From contig CAJUGS010000005.1 in NCBI GenBank assembly GCA_910586305.1, positions 1-64,000 of the forward strand: a stretch of 64,000 nt of DNA, in the 5' to 3' direction. The translations under genes and the position numbers were made by a program. The notes under the pieces are model-generated. The model worked only from the letters and a program-made list of their open reading frames with translations, did no database searches and was not told the DNA's origin. This stretch comes from an uncultured Duncaniella sp. Lineage in GTDB: Bacteria; Bacteroidota; Bacteroidia; Bacteroidales; Muribaculaceae. Positions 13,921 through 22,544 of this stretch are shown piece by piece. Positions within the stretch are counted from its first letter, which is position 1; each line of letters begins with the position of its first letter.

Positions 13921-16900
13921 TTAGAATGAGAGGTTTACACCGATGGTGAATTTGCGCAGGTTGGGATAGTTGCCGTAGGTGCCTGCCATCGGGCTCATGA
14001 ACTTGTCGGGATAGGGGTTGTAGAAGTTGATGAGGTTCTGGGCAGTGAGGTTGAGACGTGCGGAGTTGATGCCGACTGTCTTGGTCCACTTCGAAGGAAT
14101 CGAGTAGGCGAGTGTGAGACGGGTGAGTTTTACGCTTGCCGAGCTGATGCGCCAGAATGTAGAAGCGGCGGAGTTGATGCCCCAGCGGGGGTTGGGATAG
14201 TATGCATCCTGGTTGGAGGGCATCAAGAGATTACCGCCTTCGTCATAGATATCCTCATATACATATACATTGTCGGGATCCCAGAAAGAGGGCATATTGA
14301 TGTACTGGATGGAATTCATATCGGTGGAGATGGCCTTGCTGGGCACTGTGGTGTAACCGCCCCACTGTGCGCTGAGCTGCGCTGTGAGCGAGAGGTTCTT
14401 ATATGTTGCGCCGAGGTTGAAGGTCATACCATAGGGGTTGGCTCGGTTGGAGAGCTGTACCTGGTCGGTAGCAGAGTCCACAATTCCGTCAGGAGCGGCA
14501 TAGGTTCCGTCGGGAAGCTGGGGACCGCGTACGTCCTTATAGATGAGCATACCGGGACGAACCTGGTCTTTGGACATACCCATGTAAGATGTGATTTTGT
14601 ACTTGGCGAAGTACTCGTCAATTTCCTGGAAGCTGCGGAACATACCGAGGCACTGCATACCCCATGTGCCCACGTCGGAACGGTGGCCCTTGGTGATCTG
14701 GCGGTAGATATTGTCGGTTTCCCAGTCCATAAGGAGCACCTTGTTGTCAGAGAGGCCGGTGTTGAGGCCGATGCGGTAGCTGAAGTCCTTGCCGATGTTG
14801 TCGCGCCAGGTGGCAGAGAGTTCGACACCATACTGGTTCATCTTACCGTAGTTCATGGGAGCTGACATGATGCCGACGGTGCCGGGCACAGATGCGCTGA
14901 AGGGCATGAGCATCTCGCGGTCCCAGGTATAGTAGCCATCGATGTTGATGTTGAGACGGCTGTGGAGCACGTTGAAGTCGATACCAGCGTTGAACTTGTG
15001 GCTCTTGTCCCAGTGAGCGTCACGGTTGACGGAAGAGCGGTCGTTCATCTTGATGTTGGAGCCTGCCTGGATGGCGTTGCCGTTACCGAATACGGGACCC
15101 TTGTCGAGGTCGGTACCGTAGGTCTGGAGCCACTGCCAAGCAAGGGTGTTGTCACGACCGGTGAGACCGTAGGATGCGCGGATCTTGAGGAAGTCAACCC
15201 AGGTCACGCCCTTGAACCATTCTTCTTCGGAGATTACCCAACCTGCCGATACAGAGGGGAAGGTGCCCCAGTAGTTTTCGGGAGCGAACTTGGTGGAAGA
15301 GTCGATACGGAGAAGGAATTCGAGAAGATAGCGGTTGTTGTAGGCGTAGTTGGCACGGAAGATGTAGGAGAGTGAACCTGCTTCTGAACGCATGAAGTTG
15401 GTGGTTGCCTTGCTGAGGTTGCTCACAGAATTGGACTGGCCTGTGGAGAACTCGTAAGGATATGTCACCATACCGTCGAGATATTCGGCCTCGAACTCAC
15501 TTTTCTCAATACCGAAGAGTGCGTTCACAGAGTGATCGTTGAAGTCGCGGTTGTAGGAGAGTGTGAAGTTCATCTGGTAGCTGTCAGTGCGGTTCATGGT
15601 ACGGCTGAGGTAGCCACCTTCCTGTCCGTTGGGCACGGGTACACCGCCGTTGGCGAGGATGAAGTTGTTGGGGTTCATAAGGGCGTCCCAGGCATCTTCC
15701 TCACCAGCGATGGGGGTGTAGAGGTGGTTGCCCGAGCCGGAGCGCTCGCTCATGTAATAGAGGTTGTAGGCAGAACCATACTGGTTGGTCTTGGAGGTGC
15801 CGATGCTCTTGGAGTAGTTGAAGCGGGCGGTAAGACCCTGGAGAGCGGGGATGAAGCCGAAGTCGAGAGAGATGCCGGTGTTGACCTGGAAGTTGGACGA
15901 CTTGTTACGGTTGTAGTCACCGAGGTTCTGGAGCACGGTGTGGTTGTAGTTCTGGCCCTGGTTTACCTGTGTGTTGGTGGGACCGTAAACAGCCACGGGC
16001 ATACCGTTGACATATTCGGGGATGTAGCGGGGATGAGTGAGCAGGAGGTTGTAGGCTTTTTCATCGCTCGAACCACCTACCTTCACGAGAGGCTTGTTCT
16101 TGTCGCCGTAGTCACCGGAGATCTGGAGTGAGGCCTTCACCCATTTCTTGAGGGTTACGTCCACACCGGCACGGTAGTTCCAGCGGTTGTAGTCGAGGCG
16201 ACCGAGGTTACCGTCCTGGTCGAAGTAGCCGATGTTGGCATAGTAGTTGGCTTTCTCTGTGGCACCGCTCACACCTACGCTGTGCTTCATGGTGAAACCT
16301 GTTTTCCAGTTTTCGTCAAGAAGATCATAGTTGAGGCCGCGCATGGCTGCAAGCTCGTCGGCCTGGAAGAGAGCTGTGCGGCGGTTGAGGGTGTTGTCAG
16401 TAGGGTCGGCAGCGGCCATGGCGTTGTAGAGGCGGCCATAGTCGTAAGAGTTGAGCATCTTGGGACGCGAAACTGCATCGGTGAAACCGAATGTGCCGCT
16501 ATAGCTGATGACGGGCTCTCCGATTTTACCTTTCTTGGTGGTCACGAGGATTACACCGTTGGCTGCACGCGAACCGTATACTGCGGCCGATGCGTCCTTG
16601 AGCACGGTGATGCTCTCAACATCGTTGGGGTCGAGGTTGTTGAAGGCTTCTGCACCGGGGTTGGTGTAGACGTTGCCTACCTTTACGTCGTTGTTGTAAA
16701 CGACACCGTCGATTACGAAGAGGGGCTGCTGCACCTTGGAGCCTACCTCGCCGAGGTCGCGAACACCGCGGACATACATAGAGGCGGGATCGCCGGGCTG
16801 GCCTTCGCCACCCACAACGCTAAGACCGTTCACGAGACCGCTCAGCGATGAAGCGAGGTTGCCGTCGGCGAGATCTTTGATCTGTTCCATGGGGACTGTG

Positions 16901-17265
16901 GCGATAGCGCCGGTGAGGTGGGCTTTCTTCTGAGTGCCGTAACCTACGACTACGACTTCATCAAGTGTCTCGGAATCCTCCTGGAGGACGATGGGGTTGA
17001 TGGAGAAGTCAGAGATGGTCATGGGAATGTAACCGATATAGGAAACTTCCACTTTTGCGCCCTTGGGCACGCGTATTGAAAAGTTACCGTCAATATCGGT
17101 GATGGCTACGATGTCAGTGTCGGGGACACGAACAGTCGCACCAATCATGGGTTCTGCCTGGGCATCGGTCACTGTGGCCTGATAGAGGATGTCCTGCGCA
17201 AACGCGGGTACGGCCATCAGGATAGCCAGAAGGCAGAGGCTTATTTTAGCTATACTGTGTTTCAT
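13921..17265 (-). CDS. SusC/RagA-family TonB-dependent glycan transporter
   Basis: A 1114-residue outer-membrane receptor. After a signal peptide (1-23, PAFAQ) comes a carboxypeptidase-regulatory-like domain (about 28-95), the TonB-box region ETLDEVVVVGYG (about 99-110), a plug (GAIATVPMEQI, VYGSRAANGVILVTTKKG) and a 22-strand-type barrel ending in an aromatic-type strand (KFTIGVNLSF). With SusD it imports oligosaccharides using TonB energy. It lies 23 bases after the surface lipoprotein gene and 12 before susD. The gene has no obvious oddity. Confidence 0.96.
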   Translation of the reverse strand: MKHSIAKISLCLLAILMAVPAFAQDILYQATVTDAQAEPMIGATVRVPDTDIVAITDIDGNFSIRVPKGAKVEVSYIGYIPMTISDFSINPIVLQEDSETLDEVVVVGYGTQKKAHLTGAIATVPMEQIKDLADGNLASSLSGLVNGLSVVGGEGQPGDPASMYVRGVRDLGEVGSKVQQPLFVIDGVVYNNDVKVGNVYTNPGAEAFNNLDPNDVESITVLKDASAAVYGSRAANGVILVTTKKGKIGEPVISYSGTFGFTDAVSRPKMLNSYDYGRLYNAMAAADPTDNTLNRRTALFQADELAAMRGLNYDLLDENWKTGFTMKHSVGVSGATEKANYYANIGYFDQDGNLGRLDYNRWNYRAGVDVTLKKWVKASLQISGDYGDKNKPLVKVGGSSDEKAYNLLLTHPRYIPEYVNGMPVAVYGPTNTQVNQGQNYNHTVLQNLGDYNRNKSSNFQVNTGISLDFGFIPALQGLTARFNYSKSIGTSKTNQYGSAYNLYYMSERSGSGNHLYTPIAGEEDAWDALMNPNNFILANGGVPVPNGQEGGYLSRTMNRTDSYQMNFTLSYNRDFNDHSVNALFGIEKSEFEAEYLDGMVTYPYEFSTGQSNSVSNLSKATTNFMRSEAGSLSYIFRANYAYNNRYLLEFLLRIDSSTKFAPENYWGTFPSVSAGWVISEEEWFKGVTWVDFLKIRASYGLTGRDNTLAWQWLQTYGTDLDKGPVFGNGNAIQAGSNIKMNDRSSVNRDAHWDKSHKFNAGIDFNVLHSRLNINIDGYYTWDREMLMPFSASVPGTVGIMSAPMNYGKMNQYGVELSATWRDNIGKDFSYRIGLNTGLSDNKVLLMDWETDNIYRQITKGHRSDVGTWGMQCLGMFRSFQEIDEYFAKYKITSYMGMSKDQVRPGMLIYKDVRGPQLPDGTYAAPDGIVDSATDQVQLSNRANPYGMTFNLGATYKNLSLTAQLSAQWGGYTTVPSKAISTDMNSIQYINMPSFWDPDNVYVYEDIYDEGGNLLMPSNQDAYYPNPRWGINSAASTFWRISSASVKLTRLTLAYSIPSKWTKTVGINSARLNLTAQNLINFYNPYPDKFMSPMAGTYGNYPNLRKFTIGVNLSF

Positions 17266-17288
17266 TTTAGTTTTGAGTTAAGGTGGTG

Positions 17289-18773
17289 TTATTCAAACCA
17301 ACGGGGGTCGCCGATCTTGTTGGTTACACAGATGGCTGCCTGCGGACGGAAGCTTACGCCACCGTTTACCTGTTCGATGTCAAACATATTGCCTGTAGGT
17401 CCTGCAAAGTCAGGATCAACTTCGTCAGACATTTTCAGAACGTTGCTGTGGAGCTTGGGCTCGTCGCCTGCAAGCCACGACACGTTGTCGCTGGGGACCA
17501 CTGATGTGCCGCTGCGGAAGCAGTACTGGTCTAAGCGCATGATGTCGTAGAAGATACAGTGGGTGATGGTGGCTGTGAGCTTGGAGTTGTCCATATTGTT
17601 GGCAAACTGGTCGCCGGTGAATGTCTTGTAGAACGTGCAGTGCGACATGGTGTGGTCGGTGGTCGCACCGGGGCCGAATGCCTGCTCGGGATTCATGCGG
17701 ACACCATAGCGGAGGAAACGGCACTTGATGTTGGCAAGATTGTAGAAGGTGCTGTTGGAGAGCGTCATCATGCGGATGCCTGCAAATCCCCAGTTGTCCT
17801 CAAGATTGATGGCGGGCTTGTAATTCTGCTTGTTGAACTGTACAACGCAGTCGTCGATGCGCAGATTTGAGAGTGCCCATCCGGATGTGCCGCCACCGAT
17901 TTGATTGGTCCATACGATGCTCGAGGGCACGTTGCGGAAGTTACATGACTCGATGGAGATGGGATTGGGCACGATGAAACCGTCTTTCACGTTGCTTGCA
18001 AGAGCCTTGATGCCAAGAGCCTCTGTAGAGAACATGGGGTTTGGATCGGCGCTGAGGCAGATGAATGAGGTGAGAGGCGCGTCGGACATATCAAAGTTGA
18101 TATTGCGGATTTTCACGCCGTTTTGAGTGGTGATGCAGCCCTCCTGCATGATGTTCACGGTCGGACGGTTATAACGGTCACCGCGGATTGTGACGTTTGC
18201 AAGTTTCAAATCTGCATTGCCTGTGAGCTCGTATTCTCCGCCAGCCACAAGTTCGAAAGCTGTCTCACTTGTGTCACCGTCGGGAAGGTTGGCTGCGATG
18301 AATTGTGAGATTTCCTGTCCCTCGGGAATCAGTGTGGCGGGAAGCATGGTTGAGTAGGAAATCAACGATGCATCGACAGAACCCTTGTTGTTGAGCTTCT
18401 CGTTGCCCAGTGTGCTAACGGAAATCTCGTACTTGGTGTCGACTTCGCGGGGAAAAGCGAAGTGGCAGCCATCTACACGGAGATCCTTGATAACCGAAAT
18501 GGGGTTGGTGGGATCGTTGACAATGTCGACGTTGGCGAGATAACCTCCGGCACCGAGTACAACGGGCCAGGATACATCGACACTTTCGGAACCGTCGCCG
18601 CCAACGAGAACTTTGAGGTTCTCCTCGGTGAGCTTGGGTGCCTCCAACTGGGTATTGCTGACGCCTGCGCTGAAACGCTCGTTGTCATCCACGCCTTCGG
18701 CGCAGGATGTGGCGAGCCCCAGCATCATAGAGACGTAGCAGATACTGCTGAGCCATTTGATTCTGTAGTTCAT
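17289..18773 (-). CDS. PUL surface lipoprotein, beta-helix type (DUF5123/DUF4957-like)
   Basis: A 494-residue lipoprotein (ATSC, Cys24). Residues about 45-140 look like an Ig/FN3-type domain. From about 150 on there is a parallel beta-helix with successive short strands such as VTIRGDRYNRPTVNI, VKIRNINFDMS, LRIDDCVVQFN and MTLSNSTFYNL, matching what I remember of DUF4957/DUF5123 proteins of Bacteroides pectin PULs. These are thought to be surface glycan-binding or lyase-like proteins. No PL catalytic set could be identified, so binding is the likelier role. It is unusual in preceding susC. Confidence 0.75.
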   Translation of the reverse strand: MNYRIKWLSSICYVSMMLGLATSCAEGVDDNERFSAGVSNTQLEAPKLTEENLKVLVGGDGSESVDVSWPVVLGAGGYLANVDIVNDPTNPISVIKDLRVDGCHFAFPREVDTKYEISVSTLGNEKLNNKGSVDASLISYSTMLPATLIPEGQEISQFIAANLPDGDTSETAFELVAGGEYELTGNADLKLANVTIRGDRYNRPTVNIMQEGCITTQNGVKIRNINFDMSDAPLTSFICLSADPNPMFSTEALGIKALASNVKDGFIVPNPISIESCNFRNVPSSIVWTNQIGGGTSGWALSNLRIDDCVVQFNKQNYKPAINLEDNWGFAGIRMMTLSNSTFYNLANIKCRFLRYGVRMNPEQAFGPGATTDHTMSHCTFYKTFTGDQFANNMDNSKLTATITHCIFYDIMRLDQYCFRSGTSVVPSDNVSWLAGDEPKLHSNVLKMSDEVDPDFAGPTGNMFDIEQVNGGVSFRPQAAICVTNKIGDPRWFE

Positions 18774-18839
18774 GGTTCTTAATTGGTGGTTTTGGTTAAT
18801 GAATTATTTTGTGTTATGTTTTTTCCAAGTGTAGTTCTT

Positions 18840-19727
18840 TCAAGGCTGTTGGAATACCTCCTTTATATAGGTGACGTTGCGCCCGAAGTTGTGTTTCACA
18901 TCTCTCACACGGTCTTTATCGCGCGAACGTTCCACCACGAGCCATCCGCTCCATCCCATCTTGTCGAGGATGCGTTTGATGGCGGGGAGGTCGACGGCCG
19001 GGTCCTCGCGGAGGTTGAAACCATCGGTGTTGCTGAGATGAATCTGGCATATGTTTTTTGCTCCGAGAGTCTTCAGCTCTTTCACCGGATCGAGGCCGGT
19101 ATCAAGAGCATCCTGAAGGTTGAAGTAGATTTTCACTCCCTTGGAGTTGATCTCTTTGAGCAGCTTTTTAGATTCTTTGGCGGGAAGCTGTGTGCGGATG
19201 CCTATCACTTTGCCTGCTGCCAGGGCTTTCTCGCCCGACTCATGGAGGCGCTTCACCATCTCTGCACGGGCCTGTGAGCCCTTCTCATGCCATTCGGCGC
19301 CACTTCCACCGAGGGGGAGGAAAGCCACCGATGCTCCCATAGCGTCCATTGTCGACAGACAGTCGTCGATGAGAGTGGCGTAGGTCGGCTTGCCGATGAA
19401 CGACTGGCCGAAGAAGCCAGACATGGCTACGGACGGAACGGTTACGCCAAGGCTGTCGGCTGTCTCGCGGAAGAGTTTACGGAAGTGGGGTTGATGGAGT
19501 TTGTTATCGAAAGTATCTCGTTTGCCCAGTCCGCCCATATCCATCTCTACGCCGTCGGCTCCTATCTCGCGCGCGAGTTTGAATTCTCCGATTTTCTGGC
19601 GTTTCAGCATCATCCAGTCGCAGGCTGCGACTTTATAGCGATGCTCACAGGCCGCGTCGGTAGCAGCCGAGAGTGGTAACGAAACAAGGGTCAGAAGTAC
19701 GAGGATTATAAGTTTTCCGATTCTCAT
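18840..19727 (-). CDS. Exported sugar isomerase/epimerase-like TIM-barrel protein
   Basis: A 295-residue member of the xylose-isomerase-like / AP-endonuclease-2 TIM-barrel superfamily, with a signal peptide (1-22, LPLSAA). Candidate metal ligands at usual barrel positions are Glu61 (DGVEMDM), Asp206 (FNLQDALDTG), His230 (QIHLSNTDG) and Glu266 (LVVERSRD). One usual acidic position near strand 5 is Gln180. Cytoplasmic relatives isomerise or epimerise sugars; exported ones in Bacteroidetes have been linked to 3-keto-glycoside chemistry, but that function is inference here. It is the promoter-proximal gene of the PUL. No lipobox cysteine follows the signal, so it is probably periplasmic. Confidence 0.8.
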   Translation of the reverse strand: MRIGKLIILVLLTLVSLPLSAATDAACEHRYKVAACDWMMLKRQKIGEFKLAREIGADGVEMDMGGLGKRDTFDNKLHQPHFRKLFRETADSLGVTVPSVAMSGFFGQSFIGKPTYATLIDDCLSTMDAMGASVAFLPLGGSGAEWHEKGSQARAEMVKRLHESGEKALAAGKVIGIRTQLPAKESKKLLKEINSKGVKIYFNLQDALDTGLDPVKELKTLGAKNICQIHLSNTDGFNLREDPAVDLPAIKRILDKMGWSGWLVVERSRDKDRVRDVKHNFGRNVTYIKEVFQQP

Positions 19728-19790
19728 CTTTTGATTTAAGGTTTTTAATTGTATCTGTACAGACTATGGTTTATTGTATTTACTACACGA

Positions 19791-20019
19791 TGTCATTTCT
19801 GTAATCAGCAGATGTCAATATTGTCTTATGGGGATAGCATACCCCTAAGACACCGCAAAGATAATGATTTTTTTACAATTACAAACAAATATTAGTCTAA
19901 TTAGTGTGTCACATACAGTAATTTTAACAACAATGTCAGAATAAAGTGACATGGATCTTATTGTATTGCCGACTATTTGTCGGACATACTGTCAATAGTC
20001 TTTTTTTCGTTGTCATGAC
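19791..20019. promoter_or_regulatory. Cluster of TGTCA/TGACA pentamers
   Basis: TGTCA occurs at 19791, 19813, 19907, 19934, 19990 and 20011 on the plus strand, and TGACA at 19947 (the minus-strand form). The last site is part of the palindrome GTCATGAC (20012-20019). Seven copies in about 230 bases is many more than the less than one expected by chance. Some spacings are 21-22 bases, two helical turns. This could be a regulator array. Confidence 0.4.
19856..19885 (-). promoter_or_regulatory. PUL promoter (-33 TTTG, -7 TATCTTTG)
   Basis: On the minus strand, TTTG (19885-19882) is followed by 18 bases and TATCTTTG (19863-19856), matching the Bacteroidota vegetative promoter TTTG-N17-23-TAnnTTTG. 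Transcription would begin near 19849, leaving a leader of about 120 bases before the first PUL gene. Confidence 0.6.
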
Positions 20020-20077
20020 GATTTGTGAACGAACTGTGATGTTTTGGCGTTAGAATAGGAAAATTTCCACTTTTTTC

Positions 20078-21307
20078 ATGTCATTGACTCAGTCTTCCTC
20101 CTCATCCTCCGATCTGTCGCGCAAGTTGCGGAATGACAAGGGGTATTATTGGTTCCTTGTGACCTATCTCGTGATTCTCAGTGCACTGGGGTCGTTTGTA
20201 AACGATATGTATTCACCTGCGCTCCCGGCTATGTGCCGTTTTTTCGGATGTTCGGTTCCTTTGGGACAGATGGGTCTGACAATGGGCATGATAGGGTTGT
20301 CAATCGGTCAGCTCGTTCTCGGGCCGGTGAGCGACCGCTATGGTCGAAAACCTGTGCTGATAGGTGCGGTGTCGCTTTTCATTGTCGCTGCCGTAGCGAG
20401 TGTATTTTCTCCGACGATTCATGTGTTCAACACCTGTAGACTCTTTCAAGGCATAGGAGCGGCGGGTGGTTATTTTCTTGCACGCACTATTCCGGCCGAT
20501 ATTTATTCGGGACGTCCGCTGGCAAGGCTCATGGCTCTCATCGGGGCCATCAATGGCATTGCGCCTGCTTCGGCTCCGGTGATAGGTGGCGTGACGGCTG
20601 ATGCTTGGGGGTGGCAGGGCGTGTTTGTCGTGCTGGCTGCGTTTGCCGGAGTGGTGCTTCTGTTCTCTCCGAGAATGAAAGAGTCGCTTGCGCCGGCCAA
20701 TCGTGCAAAGGGGCCGTGGATTGACTCTCTTAAGGGATACGGGGCACTTTTGCACAACCGCAGCTTCATGGTCCACGTGTGCTATAAAGGGGCTGCTCTC
20801 GGACTCCTGTTTGCCTACATATCAGCCTCTCCTTTTATTCTTCAGACCCATTACGGACTCTCGCAGACCATCTATGGACTTGTTATTGGTTTCAATGCTC
20901 TTTTTGTTGCCGCAGGCTCGATGCTTGCCCTAAGATTTCATCCTCTGAAACGTGCGGCGCGCACCGGAGCATTCATACTTTTGTCGGGGGTGGCCATACA
21001 GGCCGTGGCTCTGTATACAATCCACAGTATTTGGGTGTTTGAGGGAGCAATGATTGTGATTCTTTTCGCGCTCGGACTGATATTCTCCACAACCAACACC
21101 CTTGCAATGAACGAAGGCCGTGCCAGGGCTGGCGAGGCTTCCTCGCTGCTTGGCACGGCCGGTTATGTGGTTGGTGCACTGGTGTCGCCACTTGTCGGAA
21201 TGGGCAATGTGCTGCATTCCACTGCGATAGTCTTTGTTGTCGTCGCTGTGGCGGTGTGCGTTTGTTCGCAGGCTTCGTCAAGAATCGCTCCCGATCTTGA
21301 CAGATAG
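20078..21307 (+). CDS. Bcr/CflA-type MFS multidrug exporter
   Basis: A 409-residue inner-membrane transporter with about 12 transmembrane helices. The Bcr/CflA pattern is clear: DMYSPALPAMCRFF in the first helix loop, GPVSDRYGRKP (the A-motif between helices 2 and 3), RLFQGIGAAGGYFLARTI in helix 4 and ASAPVIGGVTADAWGWQGVF for helices 5-6. These proton antiporters export drugs such as bicyclomycin, or sometimes metabolites. The actual substrate is unknown. The N-terminus has a serine run (SSSSSS) which is unusual but probably just a polar extension. It converges with ribBA, 28 bases away. Confidence 0.88.
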   Translation: MSLTQSSSSSSDLSRKLRNDKGYYWFLVTYLVILSALGSFVNDMYSPALPAMCRFFGCSVPLGQMGLTMGMIGLSIGQLVLGPVSDRYGRKPVLIGAVSLFIVAAVASVFSPTIHVFNTCRLFQGIGAAGGYFLARTIPADIYSGRPLARLMALIGAINGIAPASAPVIGGVTADAWGWQGVFVVLAAFAGVVLLFSPRMKESLAPANRAKGPWIDSLKGYGALLHNRSFMVHVCYKGAALGLLFAYISASPFILQTHYGLSQTIYGLVIGFNALFVAAGSMLALRFHPLKRAARTGAFILLSGVAIQAVALYTIHSIWVFEGAMIVILFALGLIFSTTNTLAMNEGRARAGEASSLLGTAGYVVGALVSPLVGMGNVLHSTAIVFVVVAVAVCVCSQASSRIAPDLDR

Positions 21308-21335
21308 GTCCCGCTGTGCGGATTGGATGTTGTTG

Positions 21336-22544
21336 TCAGATGTGGAGATCGTGACCCATACGGACTTTCTTGGTCATCATATAACGGGAGTTGTAGGGAT
21401 TGACCGGTATCTCCATCGGGATGTTCTCTACCACACGCAGTCCGAATCCTTCAAGTCCGGTGCGTTTCACGGGGTTGTTGGTTATAAGCCGCATTTTTTC
21501 GATACCGAGCATACGCAGTATCTGCGCTCCCACTCCGTAGTCACGCTCGTCGGCTTTGTGTCCGAGGTGCAGGTTGGCGTCTACAGTGTCAAGACCCTCT
21601 TCCTGTAGCTTGTAGGCCTTGATTTTTTCCATCAGTCCTATGCCTCGTCCTTCCTGGTTGAGATAAATGACCGCTCCGGAACCTTCGCGTTCGATCATCT
21701 CCATGGCTTTGTGGAGTTGCTCGCCGCAGTCGCAACGTTTTGATGCGAAGATGTCGCCTGTGGCACATGAGGAGTGTACGCGCACCAACACAGGCGAGTC
21801 GGTGGAGATATCGCCCTTTATGAGTGCGATGTGTTCGAGTCCGTTGTCCTTTTGGCGGAAGGGAATGAGACGGAAATGGCCGTAGGCTGTGGGCATATCT
21901 ACTTCGACGCCTTTTTCTACGAGGCTTTCCGAACGCAGACGGTAGGAAATGAGGTCGCGGATAGAGATGAGTTTGAATCCCCATTCGTCGGCTTTCTCGC
22001 GGAGCTGTGGAAGACGGGCCATAGTGCCGTCGGGGTTGAGAATCTCTATGAGTGATGCAGCCGGGCTGAGTCCGGCCAGGCGTGCAAGATCAATGGCGGC
22101 CTCGGTGTGTCCGGGACGGCGGAGCACTCCGTCGTCCTGGGCGTAGAGGGGATGGACGTGTCCGGGACGACCGAAGTCGGATGGCTTGACGTCAGGGTCG
22201 GCAAGAGCCCGGATTGTGGCAGCTCTGTCGTGGGCTGATACGCCTGTGGTGCAGCCCGGGAGCAGGTCGATAGTTACAGTGAATGGAGTGCCGAGCATGG
22301 AGGTGTTGTCGTCCACCTGGTGGGAGAGTCCGAGTTCGCGGCAGCGGGAGATGGTGGTGGGTGCGCACAGTTCTCCGCGTGCGTTGGAAATCATGAAGTT
22401 GATATGCTCGGGAGTGATTTTCTCGGCTGCGATTATGAGGTCGCCCTCGTTTTCGCGGTCCTCGTCGTCAACGACTATCACGAAGCGTCCTTCTCTGAAT
22501 TCGGCTATAGCCTCTTCGATGGTATCAAGCTTTATCTTTTCCAT
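21336..22544 (-). CDS. ribBA: Bifunctional riboflavin biosynthesis protein RibBA
   Basis: A fusion of 3,4-dihydroxy-2-butanone-4-phosphate synthase (residues about 1-205) and GTP cyclohydrolase II (about 206-402), supplying both precursors of riboflavin. The synthase half has DDEDRENEGDL and RPGHTEAAIDLARLAG with the metal and acid residues. The cyclohydrolase half has the zinc cysteines in SSCATGDIFASKRCDCGEQ and the catalytic NQEGRGIGL. I chose the ATG at 22544 (MEKIKLDTIEEA); an ATG two codons upstream is possible. Its start overlaps the end of the LptF/G gene by 20 bases, so the two are translationally coupled despite unrelated pathways. Confidence 0.96.
   Translation of the reverse strand: MEKIKLDTIEEAIAEFREGRFVIVVDDEDRENEGDLIIAAEKITPEHINFMISNARGELCAPTTISRCRELGLSHQVDDNTSMLGTPFTVTIDLLPGCTTGVSAHDRAATIRALADPDVKPSDFGRPGHVHPLYAQDDGVLRRPGHTEAAIDLARLAGLSPAASLIEILNPDGTMARLPQLREKADEWGFKLISIRDLISYRLRSESLVEKGVEVDMPTAYGHFRLIPFRQKDNGLEHIALIKGDISTDSPVLVRVHSSCATGDIFASKRCDCGEQLHKAMEMIEREGSGAVIYLNQEGRGIGLMEKIKAYKLQEEGLDTVDANLHLGHKADERDYGVGAQILRMLGIEKMRLITNNPVKRTGLEGFGLRVVENIPMEIPVNPYNSRYMMTKKVRMGHDLHI

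Larger units (their letters stand above)
19728..20077. other. 350-bp intergenic region between the PUL and an exporter
   Basis: This divergent region holds the PUL promoter, about 120 bases of PUL leader and the unknown promoter of the exporter gene. It is AT-rich. A short GGGG/CCCC hairpin lies at 19831-19845 in the leader. Several TGTCA pentamers are described separately. No ORF, tRNA or recognised riboswitch was seen. Confidence 0.7.

Noticed and set aside
15532..16131. Plus-strand ORF opposite susC
   Set aside because: Val/Gly-rich shadow frame; the sense gene has all SusC hallmarks.
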